Below are positions 1 to 8,411 of a stretch of 42,938 nucleotides of DNA, piece after piece (the first letter of the stretch is position 1; each line of letters opens with the position of its first letter). The notes below the pieces were generated by a model. The model searched no databases. It saw only the letters and a program-made list of their open reading frames with translations, and was not told the DNA's origin. A program made the translations under genes and the position numbers. The DNA is from an uncultured Clostridia bacterium (lineage in GTDB: Bacteria > Bacillota > Clostridia > Lachnospirales > CAG-274). The stretch covers positions 1 to 42,938 of the forward strand of contig CANQIA010000016.1 of assembly GCA_947624015.1 (NCBI GenBank), written 5' to 3'.

Positions 1-28
1 GCAACCGATAGCATACACTATCGGCTGC
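1..28. repeat. Hairpin repeat, family 2, copy 1
   Basis: Eleven-base arms, CCGATAG/CTATCGG core, around the loop CATACA. One mismatch lies in the outer stem. Nearly the same stem recurs at 20111-20138 behind the toxin gene, where it is followed by a T-run. This copy probably ends a gene lying left of the window, but the T-run here is poor (AC then five A, then TTTTG). Confidence 0.6.
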
Positions 29-149
29 ACAAAAATTTTGTTATTTTAATTGTCTACTTGACAGGGTACGGTTCAATTATGTGTACGGCAGCTTTTTGAC
101 ACTAAACATGAATTAGAATAAAGAACAGCTTGCAAAAAAAGCGCCGGTC

Positions 150-348
150 GCATTACTTCGTAATGCTGCTCATGCATCCGGGTCGCAGACTTTAATCCGC
201 AAGGCGAGCTTTGCCCGCCTGAGGAAAAAATTTGAGCTTAGAAAGCCATAAATTGGCTTTCGTAAAGCTCAATATTTTTATACCCGAATATCTGCAAGAA
301 ATGTCGTAAGGCATTTCTTGCAAGCATGTCGATTTTATCGACACGCTT
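150..348. repeat. Cluster of four intergenic hairpins
   Basis: The gene-free stretch 1-357 contains four successive inverted repeats. They are GCATTAC/GTAATGC (150-166), GAGCTTA-GAAAGCC with GGCTTTC-GTAAAGCTC (234-270), GCAAGAAATG/CATTTCTTGC (294-321) and AAGCATGTCGAT/ATCGACACGCTT (322-348). The last pair lies just past the stop of the minus-strand MATE gene and may act as its terminator. No coding frame in this stretch has a ribosome binding site. The block at about 309-346 resembles the element downstream of thiI (30415-30447). Confidence 0.6.
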
Positions 349-357
349 AAAGGTCTG

Positions 358-1716
358 CTAATCACAGACCCTTAATTTATAAGTTTCAAAATATTTGTAT
401 ACGGCAAATGAAAGTAAGACCGTAAGTATATCCGCTGTAAATTGAGACCACACTATGCCTATCATTCCTATGAAATGATTAAGTATGAAAAGCATGGGTA
501 TATTAAAGACTGCCCAACGCATTACGCCAAGGAAAAGAGCATATCCTCCCTTTCCGAAGCTGTTGAACAGATATACATGGAAAAAGCTCAAAAACATAAG
601 CGGCGTTGCAAGACAGCGAGCCCTTAAAAAGCCTGTACCCAGCGTTACCGTTGCGGCATCATCTATGAAAAATCCCATTATATGCCCTGCAAATATCTCA
701 TATGTAACAACGCTAAGGGCTGCAAAGAACAGTCCGAGCAAACAGGAATAGCGCTTTGTTTTATTCATTCGGTCGAAATTTTTTGCCGAGAAATTGTATG
801 CCGCTATTGGCACCATACCTTGACATATGCCTATGCCTACATTGAGTGGAAGTCTTTCTGCCTTAAGCACAATGCCTACCGCTGCCAATGCAGCCGCACC
901 GTATCCCGACATAAGCTTGTCTATTACAACATAGTCAAGATCAAAAAGCAGCGTGGCTATGGCTGAGGGCAGTCCTACGCAAAATACACTTGCTATGCTT
1001 TTAGGCATAGGCAATTTTGATGGCGGACAAAGCCTTAAAACGGACTTTTTTCTCATTTTGGCGAGCATTGTTATAAAATATGCGCAGGCGATACAGTTGG
1101 AAAGACAGGTAGCCACTCCTGCCCCTATTATTTCCATGCCGTTTGGAAACAATACAAACATGAAAAGAGGGTCGAGAGCTATGTTTATAAGTCCGCCCAT
1201 CGTTATGCCGAAGCCTGCCTTACGGGATTCCCCTACGCTTCGCAAAAGCGCCGAAAGTGTGTTTGAAAGCACTGTGGGGATGCCTCCGCATACTATTACG
1301 CAAAATGCATAGCCTGAGGCAAATCGGTATGTGTCGCTATCCGCTCCGAGGAGCGTCATGAGCGGTCTCATAAATATGAGTACACCTATTGCAAAAAGAG
1401 CCGCAATAAATGTGCTTATGTAAATACTGAAGCTGTACACTTTCTTTATCTCTTCGGTCTGCTTTTCTCCCAAGAGCCTTGAAACAAGCGTTCCGCCTCC
1501 GATGCCTGCCAGCCCGGAAATGGAAAGGCTTATATTGAATATAGGCAGTATAAGTGAGGCGCCTGCCACCATGTAAGGATTGTTTGTACGCCCTATGAAA
1601 AAGGTGTCAGCCATGTTGTATATAAGCACTATGAGCTGACTTATTACCGTAGGTATCGCCATTGTGCGCACTGCCTTTGGCACAGGCATTTTTTCAAATA
1701 TAGCTGTATTGTCCAT
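358..1716 (-). CDS. MATE family efflux transporter
   Basis: A 452-residue polytopic inner-membrane protein of the multidrug and toxic compound extrusion (MATE/DinF-like) family. The family exports cationic drugs or metabolites in exchange for Na+ or H+. The N-terminus (PVPKAVRTMAIPTVISQLI) and the first-helix pattern with TFFIG are typical. About twelve hydrophobic segments form two similar halves, and the length is normal for the family. The ATG at 1716 is preceded by AAGGAA on the coding strand, and a good promoter lies at 1763-1791. It is monocistronic and read leftwards; the substrate cannot be predicted. Several apparent frames on the opposite strand are antisense shadows. Confidence 0.93.
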   Translation of the reverse strand: MDNTAIFEKMPVPKAVRTMAIPTVISQLIVLIYNMADTFFIGRTNNPYMVAGASLILPIFNISLSISGLAGIGGGTLVSRLLGEKQTEEIKKVYSFSIYISTFIAALFAIGVLIFMRPLMTLLGADSDTYRFASGYAFCVIVCGGIPTVLSNTLSALLRSVGESRKAGFGITMGGLINIALDPLFMFVLFPNGMEIIGAGVATCLSNCIACAYFITMLAKMRKKSVLRLCPPSKLPMPKSIASVFCVGLPSAIATLLFDLDYVVIDKLMSGYGAAALAAVGIVLKAERLPLNVGIGICQGMVPIAAYNFSAKNFDRMNKTKRYSCLLGLFFAALSVVTYEIFAGHIMGFFIDDAATVTLGTGFLRARCLATPLMFLSFFHVYLFNSFGKGGYALFLGVMRWAVFNIPMLFILNHFIGMIGIVWSQFTADILTVLLSFAVYKYFETYKLRVCD

Positions 1717-1762
1717 ATGATCATTTCCTTATGATTTTTTGCAAAATTTTGCCACATCAGTT

Positions 1763-1791
1763 ATTATATCACTGTTGCGGCAGTATTTCAA
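1763..1791 (-). promoter_or_regulatory. Sigma-A promoter for the MATE gene
   Basis: Read on the minus strand: TTGAAA (1786-1791), a 17-base spacer, then TATAAT (1763-1768). It lies about 50 bases upstream of the MATE start codon. Confidence 0.75.
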
Positions 1792-1932
1792 CCGAAATAT
1801 AGCTAAACGAAGGGCGATATGATATTATGGTAATAAAGAGCAAAAATATTGCGCACTGCCTTACAGTAAGCGGCTTTTTTGTAAAGCAGTGCGTTACATG
1901 GACAAGGGGAGAGATATGCCATATGGATAAAT

Positions 1933-2895
1933 CTATGCCGCCTTGTCCAAAAATTCAAAGACCTTGCTCCAGTATCCTCTCCCGTCTACAAGAGCCGAAA
2001 CGCCATGTCCCGCATTTTTGCATATTAAAATATCCTTCCTGCACTTGGCTTTTTTGTACAGACGATATGTCATTTTAGTGGGAACAAGAGAGTCCTTGTC
2101 TCCGTGTATGAACAAAATAGGCATATGGATCTTGCTTACTTCATTTATGGGAGCGCTTTTCTTTAGGCTAAATCCAGCCTTGCGGCGGCATATGATATCC
2201 AGCAGCCCTACAATAGGATAGGGCATTATATGGAAGGTGTGACTTATCTGATAGGCGATGATGTTATTTGCGCTGTCAAAGCTACAGTCCGCAATAACAG
2301 CCTTTATTTTTCCGCATTTATTTTCCGCCGCTGCCATAATGACCGCTGCGGCTCCCATAGATACTCCGTGGAGTATTATTTCGGCATTTTTATCTCCCTT
2401 TACTATAAGGGCTGTTATTTCGGCAATATCAAGTCTGTCAAGACTGCCCATGCCAATATATCCTCCGTGACTTCTGCCATGACCTCTGAGGTCGGGTATA
2501 ACTACATTGTATCCTTTATCATAGTATTTTTTTGAGGCATAATCCATAATATCGCCATTACCGCCATACCCATGAACAACCAAAACCCACTTATTAGTAT
2601 ATTCTTTTTGAATATAGACCTTGCAGTATATGGCAGTTCCATTATATCCTTTAACATAGCATTGGGTATGTCTTGCATATTTTTTCCAGTACCTGATATT
2701 CTTACCTTCACGTTTGTCCTCCTTTTCTATTGCCTTTTCCTCCCGTGACAGATCTATGCATCCCGAAAGCCCGAGCTTATCGCCTCTGCCCATTACAAGA
2801 GAAAATATATAGTTTATTTCCGAATACAGCTCCGCCGCAACAGCAGGCAAAAGCAGTAATGTACCTGTTACAGCCAGTTTAGTCCTTGTTTTCAT
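1933..2895 (-). CDS. Alpha/beta hydrolase, membrane-anchored or exported
   Basis: A 320-residue alpha/beta-hydrolase-fold protein, probably a serine esterase, lipase or peptidase of unknown substrate. The N-terminus (KTRTKLAVTGTLLLLPAVAA) is a signal peptide or membrane anchor, so it likely acts outside or at the membrane. The oxyanion region is VVHGYGGNG and the nucleophile elbow is GVSMG. The likely acid is the second Asp in HGDKDSLVP, and the catalytic His is in AGHGVS. It resembles the YqkD/FrsA-like 'alpha/beta hydrolase of unknown function' proteins of Firmicutes. Its ATG lies 17 bases inside the upstream 48-residue ORF, with AGAGGA as ribosome binding site, so the two are probably translationally coupled. 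Confidence 0.88.
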   Translation of the reverse strand: MKTRTKLAVTGTLLLLPAVAAELYSEINYIFSLVMGRGDKLGLSGCIDLSREEKAIEKEDKREGKNIRYWKKYARHTQCYVKGYNGTAIYCKVYIQKEYTNKWVLVVHGYGGNGDIMDYASKKYYDKGYNVVIPDLRGHGRSHGGYIGMGSLDRLDIAEITALIVKGDKNAEIILHGVSMGAAAVIMAAAENKCGKIKAVIADCSFDSANNIIAYQISHTFHIMPYPIVGLLDIICRRKAGFSLKKSAPINEVSKIHMPILFIHGDKDSLVPTKMTYRLYKKAKCRKDILICKNAGHGVSALVDGRGYWSKVFEFLDKAA

Positions 2896-3025
2896 TTTCG
2901 TCCTCTTTTATATCCAGAAAGGATATGCCTATCATATCGGTGGTTCCCTCGGACAGATGAAGCAGATCTCCATCAGAGCTTGGCGTAATGCCTGTTAAAA
3001 ATTCCTTGTTTTTCTTCTTTTTCAT
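2879..3025 (-). CDS. Small 48-residue acidic/lysine-rich protein
   Basis: A short ORF beginning MKKKKNKEFLTGITPSSDG and ending in an acidic tail (KEDENENKD). I recognise no family. It is supported by a perfect GGAGG ribosome binding site six bases before the ATG at 3025, a promoter just upstream at 3067-3095, and a 17-base overlap with the hydrolase start. It has no signal peptide or membrane segment. It may be a genuine small protein or a leader ORF that sets translation of the hydrolase. The coding call rests on signals and context rather than on homology. Confidence 0.65.
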   Translation of the reverse strand: MKKKKNKEFLTGITPSSDGDLLHLSEGTTDMIGISFLDIKEDENENKD

Positions 3026-3066
3026 AAAAGCACCTCCAACAGTAATTATCTGCAAATTTTATTTTA

Positions 3067-3095
3067 ATTATTCAGGAGCTTTAACGACTTGACAA
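3067..3095 (-). promoter_or_regulatory. Promoter for the small ORF-hydrolase pair
   Basis: On the minus strand TTGTCA (3090-3095), a 17-base spacer, and AATAAT (3067-3072). Its -35 hexamer occupies the same bases as the -35 of the rightward tyrS promoter. Confidence 0.6.
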
Positions 3096-3117
3096 TTTTT
3101 AATAACTGTGTTATTAT
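3089..3117 (+). promoter_or_regulatory. Sigma-A promoter of the tyrS T-box operon
   Basis: Consensus TTGACA (3089-3094), a 17-base spacer, and TATTAT (3112-3117). Transcription should start near 3124, at the 5' end of the T-box leader. Confidence 0.85.
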
Positions 3118-3123
3118 TTTCAT

Positions 3124-3340
3124 GGTAAATTGCAGTGAAGAGGGAAGCATTAAGCACGATCCGTTACAATTCAGAGAGTCAGCCGTAAGGTGCAAGGCTG
3201 TCAGCAGGATCGATGTGAATTACACCCTTGGAGCAAACGGTAAGGGCAGCCTTATATGCCCGAGAGGCAGGCGTATTGTCTGTGAATTAAGGTGGTAACA
3301 CGGGTATTCTCGTCCTTTGGAGAGAATATCCTTTTTATTT
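3124..3340 (+). promoter_or_regulatory. T-box riboswitch (tyrosine)
   Basis: A tRNA-sensing leader. Stem I contains the specifier loop GTGAAT-TAC-ACCC, with TAC (3221-3223) a tyrosine codon, followed by TTGGAGC. The T-box core AAGGTGGTAACACGGG is at 3289-3304. Next comes the terminator hairpin GGGTATTCTC (3302-3311)/GAGAATATCC (3322-3331) with a T-run. Uncharged tRNA-Tyr should stabilise the antiterminator through the NCCA end pairing with the TGGT in the T-box, switching on tyrS. The specifier codon matches the downstream gene. Confidence 0.95.
3302..3340 (+). terminator. T-box-regulated intrinsic terminator
   Basis: A 10-bp stem (3302-3311 with 3322-3331, one G-U pair), a 10-base loop, then CTTTTTATTTT. 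It is the OFF-state hairpin of the tyrosine T-box. Confidence 0.9.
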
Positions 3341-3356
3341 TAAGGAGGATAAACAA

Positions 3357-4583
3357 ATGACGGTTTTTGACGAGCTTAAGGCGAGAGGTCTGCTTGCCCA
3401 GCTTACTGACGAAGAAGAGATCAAGGAAATGATAAATGCAGGAAAAGCCACATTTTATATTGGCTTTGACCCTACGGCAGACAGTCTTCATGTAGGTCAT
3501 TTTATGGCTCTTTGTCTTATGAAGAGATTGCAAATGGCAGGCAACAAGCCTATTGCCCTTATAGGCGGCGGTACGGCTATGGTAGGAGATCCATCGGGGC
3601 GTTCCGATATGCGTCAGATGATGACGGTAGAGACAATAGCTCACAATACGGAGTGCTTTAAAAAGCAGATGGAGAGATTCATAGATTTCTCAGATGGCAA
3701 GGCGCTTCTTGTAAATAACGCTGATTGGCTTTTGGATCTTAACTACATCGACGTATTGAGAGAGGTAGGCTCCTGCTTCAGTGTAAACAGAATGCTCACA
3801 GCCGAATGCTATAAGCAAAGAATGGAAAAGGGCTTAAGCTTTCTTGAATTCAACTATATGATAATGCAAAGTTATGATTTCTATGAGTTATATCGTAAGT
3901 ACGGCTGTAATATGCAGTTTGGCGGCGACGATCAATGGAGCAATATGCTGGGCGGTACGGAGCTTATAAGAAGAAAGCTGGGCAAAGACGCTTATGCTAT
4001 GACCATTACGCTGCTGCTCAATTCAGAGGGCAAAAAAATGGGCAAGACTCAGAAGGGCGCCGTATGGCTGGATCCCAACAAGACATCTCCCTTTGAGTTT
4101 TATCAGTACTGGAGAAATGTGGCTGACGCCGATGTACTTAAGTGCATAAGAATGCTTACATTCCTTCCTCTTGAGCAGATAGAGGAAATGGATAAGTGGG
4201 AAGGCTCTCAGCTTAATAGGGTTAAAGAGATACTTGCCTATGAGCTTACCGAGCTTGTACACGGCGAGGAGGAAGCAAAGAAGGCGGAACAAGCCGCAAA
4301 GGCTCTCTTTGGCGGCGGACCTGCCGCAGGCTCAGTGCCTACTACCGAGATATCCGCAGACGAATACGGCGACGGTATGCAGATAATAGAGCTTATGGAA
4401 AAGTGTAAGCTCATACCTTCAAGAGGCGAGGGAAGACGTCTTGTGCAGCAGGGCGGCGTAAAGGTAAATGATGAAAAGATAACGGATATAGGTACTGTAA
4501 TTTCTCCCGATATGTTTAAGGAAGACAATACGGTAATGATACAGAAGGGCAAAAAGACCTTTCATCAGGTAAGGTTGGTGTAA
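3357..4583 (+). CDS. tyrS: Tyrosyl-tRNA synthetase
   Basis: A cytoplasmic class I synthetase that charges tRNA-Tyr with tyrosine using ATP. The protein is 408 residues, as usual for bacterial TyrRS. The HIGH-type motif is HVGH at residues 45-48, followed by the tyrosine pocket ([17 protein letters not shown]). The KMSKS-type loop is KMGKT near residue 228. The last 70 residues form an S4-like RNA-binding domain ([15 protein letters not shown]). The start at 3357 has AAGGAGG nine bases upstream. It is controlled by the tyrosine T-box in front and is followed after four bases by the ybaK-like gene, so the two are co-transcribed. Confidence 0.97.
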   Translation: MTVFDELKARGLLAQLTDEEEIKEMINAGKATFYIGFDPTADSLHVGHFMALCLMKRLQMAGNKPIALIGGGTAMVGDPSGRSDMRQMMTVETIAHNTECFKKQMERFIDFSDGKALLVNNADWLLDLNYIDVLREVGSCFSVNRMLTAECYKQRMEKGLSFLEFNYMIMQSYDFYELYRKYGCNMQFGGDDQWSNMLGGTELIRRKLGKDAYAMTITLLLNSEGKKMGKTQKGAVWLDPNKTSPFEFYQYWRNVADADVLKCIRMLTFLPLEQIEEMDKWEGSQLNRVKEILAYELTELVHGEEEAKKAEQAAKALFGGGPAAGSVPTTEISADEYGDGMQIIELMEKCKLIPSRGEGRRLVQQGGVKVNDEKITDIGTVISPDMFKEDNTVMIQKGKKTFHQVRLV

Positions 4584-4586
4584 AAC

Positions 4587-5054
4587 ATGTCAATAGAAAG
4601 AGCAAAAGCATATCTCAATAAATTCGGTATGGCAGATAAGATAATCGAGCCTGAAATGTCCTCTGCAACAGTGGAGCTGGCTGCTAAGGCCTTGGGCTGC
4701 GAGCCTGAAAGGATCGCAAAGACACTTTCGTTTATGACAAATGAAGGTCCCATACTTATCGTTACGGCAGGAGATATGAAAATAGACAACAAAAAGTATA
4801 AGGCTCAGTTTGGCATAAAGGCTAAAATGCTGAGTTTTGACGAGGTTGAGGATATTATCGGTCATGGCGTAGGCGGTGTGTGTCCCTTCGGCATAAATGA
4901 CAATGTAAAGACCTATCTGGACAGATCCATGGAGCGATTTGATACGGTTTTCCCTGCGGCAGGAAGCTCCAACAGTGCTATTGAAATGACTATGGCAGAC
5001 CTTGAAAAATATTCGCAGAATTTCTGTGAGTGGGTAGACGTCTGCAAGAGTTGA
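4587..5054 (+). CDS. YbaK/EbsC family aminoacyl-tRNA deacylase
   Basis: A 155-residue single-domain protein of the YbaK/ProX superfamily. Members hydrolyse mischarged aminoacyl-tRNAs in trans, such as Cys-tRNA-Pro or Ala-tRNA-Pro. Family hallmarks are the N-terminal helix, RIAKTLSFMTNEGPILIVTAGD, the lysine in KKYKAQFG, and GHGVGGVCPFGI near residue 92. It probably acts free in the cytoplasm. It sits four bases after tyrS under the same T-box, which fits a translation quality-control role. The exact tRNA specificity cannot be read from the sequence. Confidence 0.9.
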   Translation: MSIERAKAYLNKFGMADKIIEPEMSSATVELAAKALGCEPERIAKTLSFMTNEGPILIVTAGDMKIDNKKYKAQFGIKAKMLSFDEVEDIIGHGVGGVCPFGINDNVKTYLDRSMERFDTVFPAAGSSNSAIEMTMADLEKYSQNFCEWVDVCKS

Positions 5055-5096
5055 TATCCATTGACCCGGGACTGCTCGTAGCTGTGATAAAAAATT

Positions 5097-5138
5097 GAGG
5101 TATATTGTGCCGATATGGGCTCGATATACCTCTTTTTA
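5097..5138 (+). terminator. Intrinsic terminator of tyrS-ybaK
   Basis: Arms GAGGTATAT (5097-5105) and ATATACCTC (5124-5132), followed by TTTTT. It lies about 40 bases after the deacylase stop codon. Confidence 0.85.
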
Positions 5139-5307
5139 ATTTATAATATATGTTTTGACTTATAATTCTGTATACATATTTATACATACCAATCTTTTCG
5201 ATAAGCTCCCTGTGGCTGCCTGTTTCGGCTATGCTCTCATCGTGATGTTATGCAGTGCCGTATTATATATTAAGTTGACTTAATATGTAATACCCGGTAG
5301 AAAACAG

Positions 5308-5336
5308 TAGACAAGCCGGATGGTTAGTGATATAAT
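5308..5336 (+). promoter_or_regulatory. Promoter for the membrane protein-UbiA pair
   Basis: TAGACA (5308-5313), a 17-base spacer, and TATAAT (5331-5336). A perfect palindrome ATTAAGT-TG-ACTTAAT (about 5270-5285) lies just upstream and could be a regulator site. Otherwise the 5139-5380 gap shows nothing more. Confidence 0.6.
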
Positions 5337-5380
5337 AAATATTGAAAATTTTATCATAACATACAATAATGGAGGGAAAT

Positions 5381-7051
5381 ATGAAAGGTGAAAATAAAAA
5401 AGCTTTTTATGGAGGCGTCGATAAACACGTTTCGTTTCATAATAAGCTTCAGAACCTGCCGGAAAAATTCACTAACAATATAAAGAATAATTGGTTTATC
5501 CCTCTATCTGCCGTTGCTGCATTTATACCGTACAGCAGTGTTTCATTTCCCGGTATAGTCGGATTGATACTGGCATTTGTTGTAATAACCGCTGCCGCTT
5601 TGATGATCGAATCAATATGGAGCTATTCAGAAAAATGCAATAAAGCAATTCGTGTTATTGCTGCGCTTTCCGCCGCCGGCATATGTTTATGGAGCGACGG
5701 AGTATTGTTAAGTGCGCCTCAGACAATTATGGCAGAATATGCCGGCAAAATGCATTTACTTATAACGGCGTTATCATTTCCGTTTATATACATGTGCGTT
5801 TTGTTTATCTGGAATGAACTTACAGATATATTTTACAAAGCAGAAACTTTTAATGATATTACAAAGTATGAACTGGTAATTTATTCGGTTATTTTACTAT
5901 GTTCATTTATTTTTGTTACAATAGCTTTTTATAAAACAAAGGCATTTTATGAGGCAATGTCATGCGATGTTATATATACAAGCGATTCTCCGGGCTTTGT
6001 ACATAATACGGTCTTTTTATCTCTATTGCATTGGGAAAATGATATAAGACAGCCTTTGTTTGCGGTTTTTTCCGCACCCTTTGCCGGTATACCGTATTTG
6101 GTAATACGATTATTCTCTATGGAAGTTACGTCAAAGGCTGTGGTTCTTAATTATTTTCAGATTTTAATGCTTTTTGTTGCAAACTTTATGCTGTCTAAAT
6201 CTATGGGTCTTAGCGGAATAAAACGTTTGTGTTTTATATTATTGACATACTCGGCATATACATATCTGCTGTTTACATTTATGATAGAACAATACATAGT
6301 CGCTTATTTTTGGCTGATTTTGTGTATATATCTCATATCAGAGGGACGTATAAAACGGTTTGCTTTTTGGGGTGCGGCAGGTACGCTGACAACAAGCGTT
6401 GTTCTTGCTCCCTTTTACTCCGAGTATTCTCCCTTTAGATCCTTTAAAAATTGGTTTAAGGATATGGCAGTGCTGGGACTGGGATTACTTATATTTATTT
6501 TGGCATTTTACAGATTTGATATTTTATATAATCTCATAGCAATGTTTAATTCCCTCAAACGATTTGCCGGCGGCGAAGGTGTTGACTTTATACACAAAAT
6601 ATATATGTATACGGACTTTATCCGAAACTGTATAATCGCTCCACACGCAGGGGCGGCATCTCCGCAGGGTTTTATCTCATGGCAAGTAAACGCAGCGGAA
6701 ACTATATCTGTTATCGGTATAATAATTTTCATATTATCGGTTGTAAGTGCGATCCTGAACAGGGATAAAAAGACAAGCTTATGCGCAGCCGAATGGATCG
6801 GTTTTTCTGTTGTCATGCTGCTGATTTTAGGCTGGGGAATTGCAGAGAATGGATTAATTTTGTACTCGCTTTATTTCGGATGGGCGTTTTTGACTTTGAT
6901 GTTCCAATTGCTTGAAAAAATAGAGGAAAAGCTGAAGACAGATTATATTGTTACGATGGTCTGCCTTATATGCGCAATAATATTGTTTATAATCAATATT
7001 CCGGCAATTACAGATATGTTGGAATTTGCTGCGATCAATTATCCCGTATAA
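5381..7051 (+). CDS. Polytopic membrane protein, possible GT-C type glycosyltransferase
   Basis: About 556 residues with roughly 11-13 hydrophobic segments after a 40-residue polar N-terminus. I do not recognise the family with certainty. An extracytoplasmic-looking loop near residue 200 carries SDSPGFVH and then ENDIRQPLF. This acidic pair followed by R-x-PLF resembles the first outer loop of polyprenyl-phosphate-dependent GT-C transferases. I chose the ATG at 5381 because GGAGGG sits just before it; an ATG at 5369 would overlap that site. The UbiA-type gene starts 20 bases after its stop, so the pair probably works together in making or using a lipid-linked sugar. That role is inference. 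Confidence 0.75.
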   Translation: MKGENKKAFYGGVDKHVSFHNKLQNLPEKFTNNIKNNWFIPLSAVAAFIPYSSVSFPGIVGLILAFVVITAAALMIESIWSYSEKCNKAIRVIAALSAAGICLWSDGVLLSAPQTIMAEYAGKMHLLITALSFPFIYMCVLFIWNELTDIFYKAETFNDITKYELVIYSVILLCSFIFVTIAFYKTKAFYEAMSCDVIYTSDSPGFVHNTVFLSLLHWENDIRQPLFAVFSAPFAGIPYLVIRLFSMEVTSKAVVLNYFQILMLFVANFMLSKSMGLSGIKRLCFILLTYSAYTYLLFTFMIEQYIVAYFWLILCIYLISEGRIKRFAFWGAAGTLTTSVVLAPFYSEYSPFRSFKNWFKDMAVLGLGLLIFILAFYRFDILYNLIAMFNSLKRFAGGEGVDFIHKIYMYTDFIRNCIIAPHAGAASPQGFISWQVNAAETISVIGIIIFILSVVSAILNRDKKTSLCAAEWIGFSVVMLLILGWGIAENGLILYSLYFGWAFLTLMFQLLEKIEEKLKTDYIVTMVCLICAIILFIINIPAITDMLEFAAINYPV

Positions 7052-7070
7052 GTTTGGAGATACGATAGAA

Positions 7071-7931
7071 ATGAATAAATATTTAAAATTAATGCGTGTC
7101 AATCATTACATAAAAAATATATTGGTATTTGCCGCTCTTGCGTGCAGCGGACAGCTTTTTAACCGTGAAAAACTCTTTATCTGCGTTATGGGCTTTATCG
7201 CCTTTTGCATGGTCTCTTCGGCAGTATATGTAATTAATGATATACGGGATGTGGAAAAGGACAGACTTCATCCCGTAAAATGTAAAAGACCGATCGCCGC
7301 AGGGGATATACCGATAAGAAACGCATACGCTCTGTTGGTAATACTTTTTGCTGTTACTGCGTTATGCGTTTGGGTGACGCATTGTTACGCTCCTGCGTTG
7401 CTGCTCCTTTTATATGTTTTGCTTAATTTAGCGTACAGCTTCGGATTAAAAAATATTCCTATTGTTGATATAATAATATTGGTGTCAGGGTTTCTGATCC
7501 GTGTTCTTTACGGAGCGATCATAACCGATATCGTTATATCAAATTGGCTGTATCTGACGGTTGTGGCAATATCATTCTATTTTGCCCTGGGCAAGAGGAG
7601 AAACGAATTGAAAATGGTGGGAGATGAAAGCAGAGCAGTGCTGAAAGAATATCCGTTGAGCTTTCTTGATAAGAGCATGAATATGTGTCTTACGCTGGCA
7701 AATGTTTTTTATGCCTTATGGAGCATGGATAAAACCACAATGACGGCTTACAGAAATAAGTATTTAATATGGACTGTTCCAATCGTTCTTCTGATAACAA
7801 TGAAATACAGTCTCGATGTGGAAGGAAATTCAGATGGCGATCCTGTCGAAGTGCTTCTGCGTGATAAGGTTCTGATCCTATTATGCGTAGTATACTTCAC
7901 GGTTATGTTTGCTGTTTTATATTTAAAATAA
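7071..7931 (+). CDS. UbiA-family prenyltransferase, decaprenyl-phosphate phosphoribosyltransferase-like
   Basis: A 286-residue integral membrane enzyme. The N-terminus MRVNHYIKNILVFAAL matches the LRP-x-x-W-x-KN-x-LVF pattern of the DPPR synthase branch of UbiA. The Mg-diphosphate motif NDIRDVEKD and the following HPVKCKRPIAAG are intact near residues 55-77. The second motif is GKRRNEL, the branch's usual replacement for D-x-x-x-D. Such enzymes move phosphoribose from PRPP to a polyprenyl phosphate, the first step towards decaprenyl-phospho-arabinose or -ribose. The start at 7071 has GGAGATACGATAGAA before it; an in-frame ATG at 7026 lies inside the upstream gene. It ends at the terminator at 8113. 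Confidence 0.87.
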   Translation: MNKYLKLMRVNHYIKNILVFAALACSGQLFNREKLFICVMGFIAFCMVSSAVYVINDIRDVEKDRLHPVKCKRPIAAGDIPIRNAYALLVILFAVTALCVWVTHCYAPALLLLLYVLLNLAYSFGLKNIPIVDIIILVSGFLIRVLYGAIITDIVISNWLYLTVVAISFYFALGKRRNELKMVGDESRAVLKEYPLSFLDKSMNMCLTLANVFYALWSMDKTTMTAYRNKYLIWTVPIVLLITMKYSLDVEGNSDGDPVEVLLRDKVLILLCVVYFTVMFAVLYLK

Positions 7932-8112
7932 TTACACAATTTTGTTTATACATAGTTTCATAAAATGTTTCGAGGTACTCAATGCTTTTTGAGTGTAAAA
8001 ATTTTATCCGAATAATAGAATATCTTATAATGGTCTTGTTGCGGGTAACTGTACCCGTCACAAATGCTGTACCGCCGAATATTGTCGGTATTGTAATAAT
8101 CATTCTTACAGG

Positions 8113-8139
8113 CAGCCACCTCCCGGTGGCTGTTTTTTT
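8113..8139 (+). terminator. Intrinsic terminator after the UbiA gene
   Basis: CAGCCACC (8113-8120), loop TCCC, GGTGGCTG (8125-8132), then seven T. It lies 180 bases after the stop; nothing recognisable lies between 7932 and 8112. Confidence 0.85.
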
Positions 8140-8279
8140 GTCTTTCACATTTGATATTAAGGCTAAAAATCGGATCTTTAAAATCAAATATTATATAATG
8201 ATAAACTGTCTCGGTATCCAAAGAGCAAAGTAATAAGTGTTTTAAGATTATAAAATATGATACTTTTTTGTAAATTATA

Positions 8280-8308
8280 TTGCTTTACTTGTCGAATTTT
8301 GTTATAAT
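8280..8308 (+). promoter_or_regulatory. Putative promoter of the exported protein gene
   Basis: TTGCTT (8280-8285), a 17-base spacer, and a perfect TATAAT (8303-8308), giving a leader of about 100 bases. The -35 is weak. Confidence 0.5.
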
Positions 8309-8411
8309 ATAAGCGGGCTTTAGGTAAGGTCAAGATACAGAAATGATATATAACGGATATATTGTTTTAATTACCGTTTTTCAGTGTAATTATCTATGAG
8401 GAGGCAAAAAA

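Noticed and set aside
7026..7070. Upstream ATG for the UbiA gene
   Set aside because: It lies within the preceding gene without a ribosome binding site, and it would add 15 residues absent from the family pattern.
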